This document shows, piece after piece, positions 50,750 to 62,625 of a stretch of 64,000 nucleotides of DNA. The notes under the pieces are model-generated. The model saw only the letters and a program-made list of their open reading frames with translations, did no database searches and was not told the origin of the DNA. Both the position numbers and the translations under genes were made by a program. The stretch's first letter is position 1; every line of letters begins with the position of its first letter. This stretch comes from an uncultured Steroidobacter sp. (lineage in GTDB: Bacteria; Pseudomonadota; Gammaproteobacteria; Steroidobacterales; Steroidobacteraceae), in NCBI GenBank assembly GCA_938008435.1, contig CALLKK010000009.1:248001-312000 (forward strand). Reading direction: 5' to 3'.

Positions 50750-53425
50750 ATGCTCGCGTCGCTGAGACTCTCCGGCGCGCTCGTTGCGCTCTTTTTCGCG
50801 GCGCTCACGTTCGGGCTCTGGGCATGGATCAATCGTCCCGTCGACGACCCCGGCTGGCCGGAACGCGGCCTGCAGGGCGTGACGCTGTCGCCGTTTCGCG
50901 CCGGTCAAGATCCCGCAGAAGGCAAGTTCCCCACGGCCGAGCAAATCGACGCGGACCTTGCGCTCTTGTCATCCGCGTCGGTCGCCGCCGTGCGCACGTA
51001 CTCATCGCGCGGAGCGCTCGCCCAGATTCCGCGTCTGGCAGCGAAGCATCAGATCAAAGTCGCGCTCGGTGTCTGGCTCAATGCGAACGCGGCCGAGAAC
51101 GAGGCCGAGATCGCCAGCGCGATCGAGCTGGCGCGCAACGAAGCCAGCGTGATACGACTCATCGTCGGCAATGAAACGCTGTTGCGCGGCGATCTGACCG
51201 TCGCCGAGCTCGCCGCACATCTCGATCGAGTACGCGCCGCCGTGCGTCAACCGGTGAGCACCGCCGAGCCCTGGCATGTGTGGCTGAAGCATCCCGAGCT
51301 CGCCGCGCACGTCGACTATCTCGCCGTGCACCTGCTGCCTTACTGGGAAGGCGTGTCGCTCGAACGCGCGATGGAGCACATCGTCGATTGCATGAATCGC
51401 CTCGAGCAGGCATTCCCGGACAAACCCATCGTCATCGCCGAGATCGGCTGGCCGTCGGATGGCCGCATGCGCGAAGCGGCGGTTGCCTCGCCGAGCAACC
51501 AATCGTTGTTCCTGCGCCGCTTCCTGCGGCTCGCGCGACAAGAAGGCTACCTCTACTACATCGTCGAAGCGTTCGATCAGCCTTGGAAGGCGCGCACGGA
51601 AGGCACTGCGGGCGCGTATTGGGGTCTCTACAACGTCGAGCGCGAAGCGAAGTTCACGTTCGTCGAGCCGATCGTCCGGGTACCCGGTTGGCGCACGTTG
51701 GCGACCATCTCGGTGTCGCTCGCAGCGCTCCTGCTCGGCTTGTTCTTCGTGCACAGCCGCACGCTCGGCACCCGCGGCCGCAGCCTCTTGGCCATCGTCG
51801 TCTACGGCGCCGCCACTGCGCTCGTGCTCGTCGTCTACGACTACTCGCAGAAATATCTGACCGTCGCGAGCGCGCTCGTCGGCCTGATCCTCATTCTCGG
51901 CATGCTGTTCGTGATCGCCGTGATGCTCACCGAAACGCACGAATGGGCCGAAGCGCACTGGGCGACGTCGCGGCGGCGGCCGTTCCCGCACGCGCTCGAT
52001 CCGGGCTTTGCGCCGAAGGTGTCGATCCATGTGCCGGCGTACAACGAGCCGCCCGAGATGCTCATCGAGACGCTGAACGCGCTTGCACGCCTCGAGTACC
52101 CGGATTACGAAGTCATCGTCGTCGACAACAACACCAAGGACGAAGCAGTGTGGCGGCCGGTGCAGACACACTGCGAGCAGCTCGGCCCGCGCTTTCAATT
52201 CTTCCACGTAAGCCCGCTGGCTGGGTTCAAAGCAGGCGCGTTGAACTATGCGCTTGCGCGCACCGCGCCCGATGCCGACATCGTCGCGGTCATCGACAGC
52301 GATTACAAAGTCGATCCTCATTGGCTCAAGGATCTCGTGCCCGCCTTCGCGGATGAGCGCACCGCGATCGTGCAGGCGCCGCAGGATTATCGCGACGGCG
52401 ACGAGAGCTTGTTCAAGCGCATGTGCTATGCCGAATATCGCGGGTTCTTCCACATCGGGATGGTCACGCGCAACGAGCGTAACGCCATCATCCAGCACGG
52501 CACGATGACGCTCGTGCGCAAGAGCGCGTTGGAACGCGTCGGCGGCTGGGCGGAGTGGTGCATCACGGAAGATGCCGAGCTCGGCCTGCGCCTGTTCGAG
52601 CACGGCCATCAAGCGCAGTACCTCCCGCGCAGCTACGGGCGCGGGCTCATCCCCGAATCGTTTCTCGATTACAAGAAGCAGCGCTTCCGCTGGGCGTTCG
52701 GCGCTATGCAGATCTTACGTGCGCATGCGCGTGCGCTCTTCGTCCCGTCCGATGCGCGCCTGACGAACGGTCAGCGCTACCACTTCGTCGCGGGCTGGCT
52801 GCCGTGGATCGCCGACGGCTTCAATCTCTTGTTCAACCTGGGCGCCATTGCCTGGTCGGTAGCGATGTTGCTCGCGCCGCATCGCATCGAGCCGCCGCTC
52901 GTGATGTTCTCGCTCGTGCCGCTTGTGATGTTCGCGTTTCGCTTCGTGAAGCTCGCGCACCTGTACGTCTCGCGCGTCGGCGCCAACGTTCGCGAGACGC
53001 TGGCCGCGGCCATTGCGGGCATCGCGCTGGCTCACACCGTCGGCACGGCCGTGCTCAAATTCTTGTTCTTCCGCAGCCAACCCTTCCTGCGTACGCCGAA
53101 GCACAAGGTGCAACACACGCTCGGCGAGATCGTGCGCGCCGTGCCGCAGGAGCTCGCGATGCTGATCGCGCTGCTCACGTGCGCCTACGCGCTCAAGTAC
53201 TCGTTCGCGCTCGGATCCTTCCGCATCGGCATCCCGCAGGAGCTGCGCGCGCCCGATCTGTCGCTGTGGATCGCCGTGCTCCTGATCCAGTCGCTGCCCT
53301 ATGCAGCCGCGGTGCTGGTCTCGGCCGTGAGCGCGCTGCCGCTTCCCGCGAAGTGGCTGGGCGGCGAGCAACCGTCGCCCATCGACGCGGCTGCCGACGC
53401 CGAGAACACGCGCGCGAGCCGCTGA
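50750..53425 (+). CDS. GH17-GT2 fusion, NdvB-like beta-glucan synthase
   Basis: This 891 aa inner-membrane protein has an N-terminal membrane helix (about 5-27). A glycoside hydrolase family 17-like domain follows (about 40-310, with GVWLNANAAENEAEI, LIVGNETLLRG and the second acidic motif VIAEIGWPSDGR). Two TM helices and a GT2 domain come next (about 420-650). GT2 motifs are HVPAYNEPPEML, IDSDYKVDPHWL, TEDAELGLR and QRFRWAFG. Multiple TM helices end the protein. In Pseudomonas aeruginosa the GH17-GT2 protein NdvB makes cyclic beta-1,3-glucans; homology suggests periplasmic or extracellular glucan. The GH17 part probably transglycosylates the product. Confidence 0.88.
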   Translation: MLASLRLSGALVALFFAALTFGLWAWINRPVDDPGWPERGLQGVTLSPFRAGQDPAEGKFPTAEQIDADLALLSSASVAAVRTYSSRGALAQIPRLAAKHQIKVALGVWLNANAAENEAEIASAIELARNEASVIRLIVGNETLLRGDLTVAELAAHLDRVRAAVRQPVSTAEPWHVWLKHPELAAHVDYLAVHLLPYWEGVSLERAMEHIVDCMNRLEQAFPDKPIVIAEIGWPSDGRMREAAVASPSNQSLFLRRFLRLARQEGYLYYIVEAFDQPWKARTEGTAGAYWGLYNVEREAKFTFVEPIVRVPGWRTLATISVSLAALLLGLFFVHSRTLGTRGRSLLAIVVYGAATALVLVVYDYSQKYLTVASALVGLILILGMLFVIAVMLTETHEWAEAHWATSRRRPFPHALDPGFAPKVSIHVPAYNEPPEMLIETLNALARLEYPDYEVIVVDNNTKDEAVWRPVQTHCEQLGPRFQFFHVSPLAGFKAGALNYALARTAPDADIVAVIDSDYKVDPHWLKDLVPAFADERTAIVQAPQDYRDGDESLFKRMCYAEYRGFFHIGMVTRNERNAIIQHGTMTLVRKSALERVGGWAEWCITEDAELGLRLFEHGHQAQYLPRSYGRGLIPESFLDYKKQRFRWAFGAMQILRAHARALFVPSDARLTNGQRYHFVAGWLPWIADGFNLLFNLGAIAWSVAMLLAPHRIEPPLVMFSLVPLVMFAFRFVKLAHLYVSRVGANVRETLAAAIAGIALAHTVGTAVLKFLFFRSQPFLRTPKHKVQHTLGEIVRAVPQELAMLIALLTCAYALKYSFALGSFRIGIPQELRAPDLSLWIAVLLIQSLPYAAAVLVSAVSALPLPAKWLGGEQPSPIDAAADAENTRASR

Positions 53426-53659
53426 CCGAGCGCGCCCAGCGCTTGCATGAGCCGACGCCACGGAACCGTGCCCCGAACGCCAGCGTCGAGCCTTTCTCGG
53501 CACTCGATCGGTTTGTCGGGCCTTGTATTCATCGTCGTCTCCTGCTGACATCCGCTCGAACGCTCCACAGCCTCCGCGAGAGGCGCGCGAGCGTCAACTG
53601 CTCTTTAGGGAGGGATTCGCGCACGGCTGTGGCAGCCACCCGAGCGAAACGCTCGATCA

Positions 53660-56326
<2,667 letters not shown>

Positions 56327-56458
56327 CGCCGTATGGCGCCATTGGACCAATGTCCGGTACGCACGCGCCGCCGCTCGTCTTAGGCTACGCGACGACCTGT
56401 GTGCCGCGGTCGCGGCAGTCGCAAGCGATAGCAGGAGCGATGCTCGACGGAGGACCCG

Positions 56459-57856
56459 ATGCGATTACTCATCGTCGATGAATCCGAACCGGCCGGCGAG
56501 ATCCGTCATGACGGCACCCAGTCCGGCGTTTACGCAACGTTGTCGCTGCCCGAAATCATCGCGACGCGCCTGATCAAGACACCTGCGCGCACTGAGCCGC
56601 ATGCGCCCCGCCCGAACGAGCTGCCGAGCTTTGCGGACCCCAAGCTCGAGAACGCGCCCGAGCTGATGGCCACCTTGCTCAATACGATCGGGCTCGCCTA
56701 TCTCACGAACGGACGCCTGAACGAAGCGGAGTGCTTCGTGCAAGAAGCGCTCGAGCTGCGTCTTAAGCTGTACGGGCGCGAGCATCCGCAGACGGCCGCC
56801 AGCATCAATGCGCTTGCGCGGGTGCTGCGCGACGACGGCCGTCTCGATGCGGCGCTCACGCGCATCAACGAGGCGCTGCGCATCAATACGCGCATCAGCG
56901 GCGCCGACAGCCTCGCGGCTGCGGCCGATCTCGCCGTGCTTGCTTCGATCTACTTCGACAAGAGCGAGCTGACGCAAGCCGAACATGCCGCACGCTCGGC
57001 GCTCGCGATATTCGAAAGGAAGCTCGACGGCGCCGATCCGTGGGCGCCTTATCTACTCGATCTGCTCGCGCGCGTTCATCGCTGGCGCGGCGCCTACGAT
57101 AAGGCGGCAGAGCTGTATCACCGCGTGCTCGAAGCCGACAACAAGGTTTACGGCCGCGACCATCCGATCGCCGCCGTGCGCCGTCACAACTTCGCGAGCC
57201 TGCTCGCTGCGCGCGGCGAGCGCGCCAAGGCGCGCGCCCTCTACGACGAGATCATTGCAATTCTTTCGCAGGCGAGCTCCGCATGGCACCCGCACCTGAT
57301 CGACATCATCGGTAACCGCGGCTCGCTCCTCTTGGCGCTCGAGGACTACGCCGGCGCACGGCGCGACCTCGAGGAAGCCGCGCGGCTCAACCGCAAGGTG
57401 CGCGGCCCCGATCATCCTTTCATTGCCTACGACGTGCTCAATCTGGGACGACTTGCCTACGCGGAAGGCGATCTGGAAGAAGCCCTGGCACGCTTCGATG
57501 AGGCGTACGTTCTGTTCCGCGACCGGCTCTCGCCCAAGCATGCGTATGCGGGAGCAGCCCTGACCTGGAAGGCACGCACCTTGGTGGCACTCGGACGCGC
57601 GCGCGAAGCCGAAGCGGCGGCTCGCGCCGCGCTCGAAGTCTGGGGCGCCGAGCTCGGCGAGCGCAGCGTCGAACATGCCATCGCTCACGCCGTGCTCGCA
57701 CGTGCATGGCATTTGCAAGAGCAACACCGGGACGTCGTTGCCGGCATCCTGACGACCGCGCTGGCGACCGTCGTGTCGGTACGCGGCGCGGACGATCCGA
57801 CTGCGCGGCTCATCCGCGAGTGGCTCGACGAGGCAACCGCAAGCCGGAAGCATTGA
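56459..57856 (+). CDS. TPR protein, kinase-less paralogue of the upstream kinase
   Basis: The 465 aa protein starts MRLLIVDESEPAGEI with GGAGG seven bases upstream. It consists almost entirely of TPR units from about residue 65. ENAPELMATLLNTIGLAYLTNGRLNEAECF parallels ENQPALQAAIMHTIGTVYLALGLTGEAESL of the kinase. It lacks the kinase domain and TM helix, and the first 65 residues are unrelated to either. Predicted cytoplasmic. It may be a soluble competitor or scaffold for the kinase pathway, or a duplicated and trimmed copy. It lies 132 nt downstream on the same strand. Confidence 0.85.
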   Translation: MRLLIVDESEPAGEIRHDGTQSGVYATLSLPEIIATRLIKTPARTEPHAPRPNELPSFADPKLENAPELMATLLNTIGLAYLTNGRLNEAECFVQEALELRLKLYGREHPQTAASINALARVLRDDGRLDAALTRINEALRINTRISGADSLAAAADLAVLASIYFDKSELTQAEHAARSALAIFERKLDGADPWAPYLLDLLARVHRWRGAYDKAAELYHRVLEADNKVYGRDHPIAAVRRHNFASLLAARGERAKARALYDEIIAILSQASSAWHPHLIDIIGNRGSLLLALEDYAGARRDLEEAARLNRKVRGPDHPFIAYDVLNLGRLAYAEGDLEEALARFDEAYVLFRDRLSPKHAYAGAALTWKARTLVALGRAREAEAAARAALEVWGAELGERSVEHAIAHAVLARAWHLQEQHRDVVAGILTTALATVVSVRGADDPTARLIREWLDEATASRKH

Positions 57857-58117
57857 CGTCGCACCGCAACTGCCGCGCTGCACCAAAGGGCAATTGCCCG
57901 CGTCGCTAGCCCGGACGTACGATGGCGGCACGACGCCGTTCGGGCTAGAACGGAATCGCAGGCAACGAAGTGCCGAAGCGGTAGACCATCGCGACGTCGG
58001 CGACGATGTCGCGCGCGTGTGCGAGGCACGAGACCGAAGCGTGTCCTTTCTCGTCGAGGAAACGAAGCGTACGCGCGCTTGCGTCTAGGGGCAGACAGGG
58101 TCCATGGGGTAGCGCGT

Positions 58118-58759
58118 ATGAAGATCCTCATCGTCGATGACCACCCGCTGTTTCGCGCGGGGTTTCATGCGGTACTCGAACAGAGCGCACTCGAAGCAGG
58201 CGTTCTCAGCGTCTCGTCCGTAACGGAAGCCTTGCAGCTCATGCAACGCGACGCCGACATCGGTCTCGTGTTGCTCGACATTCACCTGAAGGGCGACGAC
58301 GGCTTCCATGCGCTGCGCTTGATCGGCTCGCGCTTTCCGACCACGGCTTGCGTGATGATCTCGGGCGACGAGTCCGCCGACATCGCTGCGCGCGCCGTTG
58401 CGGCCGGCGCCTCGGGCTTCATCCCGAAGTCGTTCACCGCCGAGGAGATGCTCGCGGCGATTCGCAAAGTGCTCGCCGGCGAAGTGTTCGTGCCGGAGCG
58501 ATCGCGCAACGCGCTGCCGACGCCGGAGTCGACGGGCCTGACGCTGCGCCAGCTCGAAGTGATCAGCATGCTCGGTCGCGGCTTCTCGAACAAGGAGATC
58601 GCCCGTGCGTTGGATGTTGCGGAACGAACGGTCAAAGCACACGTGAGCGCGGTGTTCGAGGCCCTCAATGTCCGCAACCGCACCCAGGCAGTTCTCGTCG
58701 CGCAGCGATTGGGCTACCTCCCGAGCTCGCCGTCGGGTTACGCCGCCAACGCACGCTGA
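58118..58759 (+). CDS. LuxR/NarL-family response regulator
   Basis: The 213 aa regulator begins MKILIVDDHPLFRAG. It has phosphoacceptor Asp54 (VLLDIHLKGDDG) and the Lys in FIPKSFTAEEML. A LuxR-type helix-turn-helix spans about 145-205 (LTLRQLEVISMLGRGFSNKEIARALDVAERTVKAHVSAVF). The frame is open upstream, but the ATG at 58118 matches the family N-terminus. It is followed 1 nt after its stop by the hybrid kinase gene, so the two are coupled. The target promoters are unknown; candidates include the adjacent kinase/TPR genes. Confidence 0.93.
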   Translation: MKILIVDDHPLFRAGFHAVLEQSALEAGVLSVSSVTEALQLMQRDADIGLVLLDIHLKGDDGFHALRLIGSRFPTTACVMISGDESADIAARAVAAGASGFIPKSFTAEEMLAAIRKVLAGEVFVPERSRNALPTPESTGLTLRQLEVISMLGRGFSNKEIARALDVAERTVKAHVSAVFEALNVRNRTQAVLVAQRLGYLPSSPSGYAANAR

Positions 58760-58760
58760 T

Positions 58761-60545
58761 ATGGATGCAGAGCTCGCGCGGCGCGTTGAGCAACAACGCG
58801 TCGCGCTCCTCTACGACAACACGCTCGCTGCTTCCGGCTCTGCGATCTTGATGGCGGCGCTCGTCGCCGTCATCGCATGGCCCTATGCCGCACGAATCAA
58901 TCTCATCGCCTGGTGCGGCGCCGTGCTCGTCGTGCAAGCGGCGGTGCAGTGGCTCACGTATTCCTTCCGGCGTACTCCCAACGACACCGCCTCGCCACGT
59001 GAGTGGGCTTGGCGACTTGCGCTCGTCGCGGCGCTGGCCGGCGTCGTCTGGGGCTCGGCGGTCTTTGCGCTCGTGAGCGCGAATCAACCGCTTACAGTGG
59101 CGCTCATCTCCGCCTGCCTCGCGGGACGTGCAACGCTTGCCGTGCTCACGCATGCGCACTTTCCGCCCGCACTGTACGGCTTCTGCGTCTCCATCTTCGG
59201 CTTGCTGGCGCTGCGCTACATCACGCTGGGCGGCGCTGCGAACGCAGCGCTCGGCGTCATGTGGATTGCCGTGCTCGGCTACGTGCTGCTGTTCGTCGAT
59301 CGACACGCGCGTGCGATCTTCAATCAGATTCGTCTGCGCTACGAAAACGAGCAGCTCGTGCACAAGCTGCAGCAGCAGAACGCGCTCGCCGAAACCGCGC
59401 GCATCCGTGCGGAAGAAGCAAGCCGCTCCAAGTCGCGCTTCTTCGCCGCCGCGAATCACGATCTGCGCCAGCCGCTGCACTCGCTCGGCTTGTTCGCCAC
59501 GGCATTGCGCAACGGCGCAATCGACGACAAGGGACGCAAGCTGATCGATCAGATCCTGCAATGCATCGAGTCGCTCGAACAGCTCTTCGACAACCTGCTC
59601 GATCTGTCCAAGCTGGATGCGGGACAGGTCGAAGTCAGGCGCGAGATCGTGCCCGTCAACGCGGTGTTCGATCGGTTGCGCGGCGCGTTTGCCGAGTCGG
59701 CGCAGGACAAGGGGCTCAAGCTGCGGTTGCGCCGCTCGCCGGCGCTGCTCGCAACCGACGGCACGCTGCTCTTTCGCGTGCTCTCCAATCTCATCGCGAA
59801 CGCCATCCGCTACACCGACTCAGGCGGCGTGCTCGTCGCCTGCCGCAAGCGCGGCGGCCACATGCGCATCGAGGTCTGGGACACGGGCATCGGCATTCCG
59901 CGCGAGCAGCACGAGCGCATCTTCGAAGAGTTCTATCAGCTCAACAATCCTGCGCGCGATCGCACGCGCGGGCTCGGCCTCGGCTTGGCGACGGTCAAAC
60001 GTATCGCGCAGCTGCTCGAGCATCCGCTCGAAGTGCGGTCGATTCCGGGCAATGGCTCGCGCTTTTCGATCACGGTACTGAGCGTCGATCCCGCGCGCAT
60101 TCAGACGGTCGCGGCGACGGTCGAGCAGAAAGTACCGAATCTCATCGGCGGCAAGCTGATCGTCGTCATCGACGACGAAGAATCGGTGCGTCTCGGAATG
60201 CAGAGCTTGCTCGAAAGCTGGGGATGCAAGTGCGTGGCGGCAACGGACGCCGCAGAGGCGCTCGCCAGCCTTCGCGGCCGCGCGCCCGACTTCATCATCG
60301 CCGACCTGCGGCTGCGCGGCGAGGGCAGCGGCATCGAGGCAATCCGCACGCTGCGCCGTGCGCTCGGGGACTCCATTCCCGCCGTGCTCGTGTCGGGCGA
60401 CACGGCGACCGAGCAGTTGCGCAAGGTCAGCGCTGCGGGTCTCACGATGATGCACAAGCCGCTCAAGGCAGTGCGCCTGCGTGCGCTGCTCAACCACGAG
60501 TTCGCACGCGGCAACGCCCGACCCCTCGCCGACACCGCCGGTTGA
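58761..60545 (+). CDS. Hybrid histidine kinase with C-terminal receiver domain
   Basis: The 594 aa protein has six or so TM helices in the first 180 residues without a large periplasmic domain, suggesting membrane-embedded sensing. A coiled linker follows, then the HisKA domain with His233 (FFAAANHDLRQPLH) and the HATPase (SNLIANAIRYTDSG, DTGIGIP, GLGLATVKRI). The C-terminal receiver domain has DDEE near 470 and Asp515 (IIADLRL). It resembles the PhcS/RpfC-like class of AANHDLRQPLH kinases. The partner is the LuxR-type regulator directly upstream, which probably receives the phosphate. Confidence 0.92.
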   Translation: MDAELARRVEQQRVALLYDNTLAASGSAILMAALVAVIAWPYAARINLIAWCGAVLVVQAAVQWLTYSFRRTPNDTASPREWAWRLALVAALAGVVWGSAVFALVSANQPLTVALISACLAGRATLAVLTHAHFPPALYGFCVSIFGLLALRYITLGGAANAALGVMWIAVLGYVLLFVDRHARAIFNQIRLRYENEQLVHKLQQQNALAETARIRAEEASRSKSRFFAAANHDLRQPLHSLGLFATALRNGAIDDKGRKLIDQILQCIESLEQLFDNLLDLSKLDAGQVEVRREIVPVNAVFDRLRGAFAESAQDKGLKLRLRRSPALLATDGTLLFRVLSNLIANAIRYTDSGGVLVACRKRGGHMRIEVWDTGIGIPREQHERIFEEFYQLNNPARDRTRGLGLGLATVKRIAQLLEHPLEVRSIPGNGSRFSITVLSVDPARIQTVAATVEQKVPNLIGGKLIVVIDDEESVRLGMQSLLESWGCKCVAATDAAEALASLRGRAPDFIIADLRLRGEGSGIEAIRTLRRALGDSIPAVLVSGDTATEQLRKVSAAGLTMMHKPLKAVRLRALLNHEFARGNARPLADTAG

Positions 60546-60611
60546 ACGCAGCGCCCCCGCCCGCGCGGGGATCGCATATCATGATGCGCTCCGCCGATCT
60601 TTCGCTTGCCC

Positions 60612-61478
60612 ATGTCACGTCCCAAAGAGCGCGTTGCTCATCACGATTCAGCTCCCGCGAAGCCGGCAGGCGTGCGCCTGCAGAAGGCGATGGCCGATGC
60701 CGGCGTCGGTGCTCGCCGTGAATGCGAAGAGATGATTCTCGCCGGGCGCGTGCGAGTGAACGGCAAGGTCGTCACAAGCCTGCCCTACTTCATCGACCCG
60801 GCGACCGACGAAGTCGAGCTCGATCACGAACGGCTCACGATCCCCGTTGCACCCAGCTCAGCGACGCCTGCAGCCCGCACGGCGCCCTCGTTCGCGTACA
60901 TCCTCATCAACAAGCCCAAGGGCGTCATCACGACCACGAGCGATCCCGAGGGACGGCGCACTGTGCTCGACTTCGTGCCGCCCGCCTTGCGCGGCCAGCG
61001 GCTCTTTCCCATCGGTCGACTCGATGCCGACTCGACCGGCTTGTTGATCGTCACGAACGACGGTGACCTCGCGCATCGGCTCACGCATCCGAAGTTCGGC
61101 GTCACGAAGGAATACCGCGTCATCTGCGCCGGGTTGGCGAGCGGCGAGGCCATCGAGAAGCTCAAGCGCGGCATGTACCTCGCCACGCCGCGAGCCGACG
61201 GCACGACGAACGCCAAGCGTGCGCAGATGGAATCGGTGCGCATCGTCAAGCGCCTGGTCGATCGCGCGCGCGGCGACCGGACGATTCTCGAAGTGAGACT
61301 GCGCGAAGGACAGAACCGCGAAATCCGCAGAATGCTGGCGCGTGTCGGCCTGAAAGTGCGCGAGCTCGAACGCGTCGCGATCGGTCCGCTGCGCGCGAAC
61401 GGCCTCAAGCCCGGCCAGGCCAAGCTGCTCGGCAAGAAGGATGTCGAGCGGCTGCGCGCGAGCGTGCTGAACGCCTAG
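60612..61478 (+). CDS. rluB: RsuA/RluB-family 23S or 16S rRNA pseudouridine synthase
   Basis: This 288 aa enzyme converts uridine to pseudouridine in ribosomal RNA. An N-terminal S4 RNA-binding domain (VRLQKAMADAGVGARRECEEMILAGRVRVNG, about 24-80) precedes the catalytic domain with GRLDADSTGLLIVTNDGDL. The catalytic Asp is in GRLD. Further motifs are KGVITTTSDPEGR and REGQNREIRRML. RluB (23S U2605) is the nearest subfamily from the tail, but RsuA or RluE-like activity cannot be excluded. The gene converges on tesB with a 13-nt gap. Confidence 0.9.
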   Translation: MSRPKERVAHHDSAPAKPAGVRLQKAMADAGVGARRECEEMILAGRVRVNGKVVTSLPYFIDPATDEVELDHERLTIPVAPSSATPAARTAPSFAYILINKPKGVITTTSDPEGRRTVLDFVPPALRGQRLFPIGRLDADSTGLLIVTNDGDLAHRLTHPKFGVTKEYRVICAGLASGEAIEKLKRGMYLATPRADGTTNAKRAQMESVRIVKRLVDRARGDRTILEVRLREGQNREIRRMLARVGLKVRELERVAIGPLRANGLKPGQAKLLGKKDVERLRASVLNA

Positions 61479-61491
61479 CGCGCCACAAACC

Positions 61492-62382
61492 TCAGGCTTT
61501 CTTCACGAGCGGGCGAATCAACCCTTCCTGCGCGACCGAGGCGACGAGCCTGCGGTCGCGGCTCCAGATGTTCGCACGCGTGAACCCGCGCGCGCCGCCC
61601 GCGAACGGGCTCACGGCGTCGACGAGCAGCCATTCGTCGGCTCGCGCCGGCCGATGGAACCACATCGCGTGATCCAGGCTCGCCATCATGATCTGTTCAC
61701 TGATGAGCGAGACGGTGTGCTTCAGACTCGCGATCGGCGTCAGAAAATAGTCGGATAGATAAGCCAGCGCCGAAGTGTGCGTGAGCGCATCGTCCGGCAG
61801 GCGCGAGATCGACCGGATCCAATACCGTCCCCGTGCGGTCTCGGACTTGCGCAAGAAAAAATCCTCCGGCGCGACGGGCTTGAGCTCGACGATGGCCTGC
61901 TCTTGCATGGCGGCCGCGCTCTTCGGCATGCGATCGGCGAAACGTTCGGCCAGCTGCGTCAAGCTCATGAGCGAATCCGGATCCGGCACCTGCTCGTCGA
62001 GCTCGATCTCGTGCTCGAAGCCCGCTTCGACGCGATGAAACGAGCATTCCATGTGAAAGATCGTCTTGGCGCGCTGACGGGCCACGACACGACGAGTCGA
62101 AAAGCTCCCGCCATCGCGCGTGAGCTCGACGTCGTAGATCACCGGAATATCGCTTGCACCCGGCAGCAGGAAATACCCGTGCAGCGAATGCGGTATGCGT
62201 CCGGCATCGACCGTCAACGCCGCCGCCTGCAAGCCCTGTCCGAGGATCTGACCGCCGAACAGCGAGCGATTGCTGTTGATCTGATTGACGCGGCTGCGGA
62301 ACAAGTTGGTATCGAGCTGTTCGAGCTCGAGCAGCTCGTGCAGGTGCTGGGGCGCCGGCGGCGCCATCGATGGCGTGGGCAT
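61492..62382 (-). CDS. tesB: Acyl-CoA thioesterase II
   Basis: This 296 aa enzyme hydrolyses medium to long acyl-CoA to fatty acid and CoA. It has two hot-dog repeats. The first contains NRSLFGGQILGQGLQAAALTV and HGYFLLPGASDIPVIYDVE. The second contains SLDHAMWFHRPARADEWLLVD and RRLVASVAQEGLIRP, with the catalytic Asp and Gln positions conserved. A second in-frame ATG five codons later is possible. It could supply or limit 3-hydroxyacyl-CoA for PHA, but is encoded far from pha genes. Confidence 0.94.
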   Translation of the reverse strand: MPTPSMAPPAPQHLHELLELEQLDTNLFRSRVNQINSNRSLFGGQILGQGLQAAALTVDAGRIPHSLHGYFLLPGASDIPVIYDVELTRDGGSFSTRRVVARQRAKTIFHMECSFHRVEAGFEHEIELDEQVPDPDSLMSLTQLAERFADRMPKSAAAMQEQAIVELKPVAPEDFFLRKSETARGRYWIRSISRLPDDALTHTSALAYLSDYFLTPIASLKHTVSLISEQIMMASLDHAMWFHRPARADEWLLVDAVSPFAGGARGFTRANIWSRDRRLVASVAQEGLIRPLVKKA

Positions 62383-62625
62383 ACGTCTATGACAGGCTGA
62401 GCAATGTCGAAAAAACGCCGGTGACGCGCACGACCTCGGCGCGCGGCGCCATGCACACTGTCGACCGTCGCGGCCTACTCGTCAACCATCGGAGCACTTT
62501 GCATACAGCGACTGACAGCGGACGCGCGGCTACGCGCGCTGACGGTTTATCATTTGCGTAATGACGCAAGAATCGCCCGCCAGCGCCCAGCGCGCGCTTT
62601 GAAAGAGTTTCCCGCTTCGCCCCGC

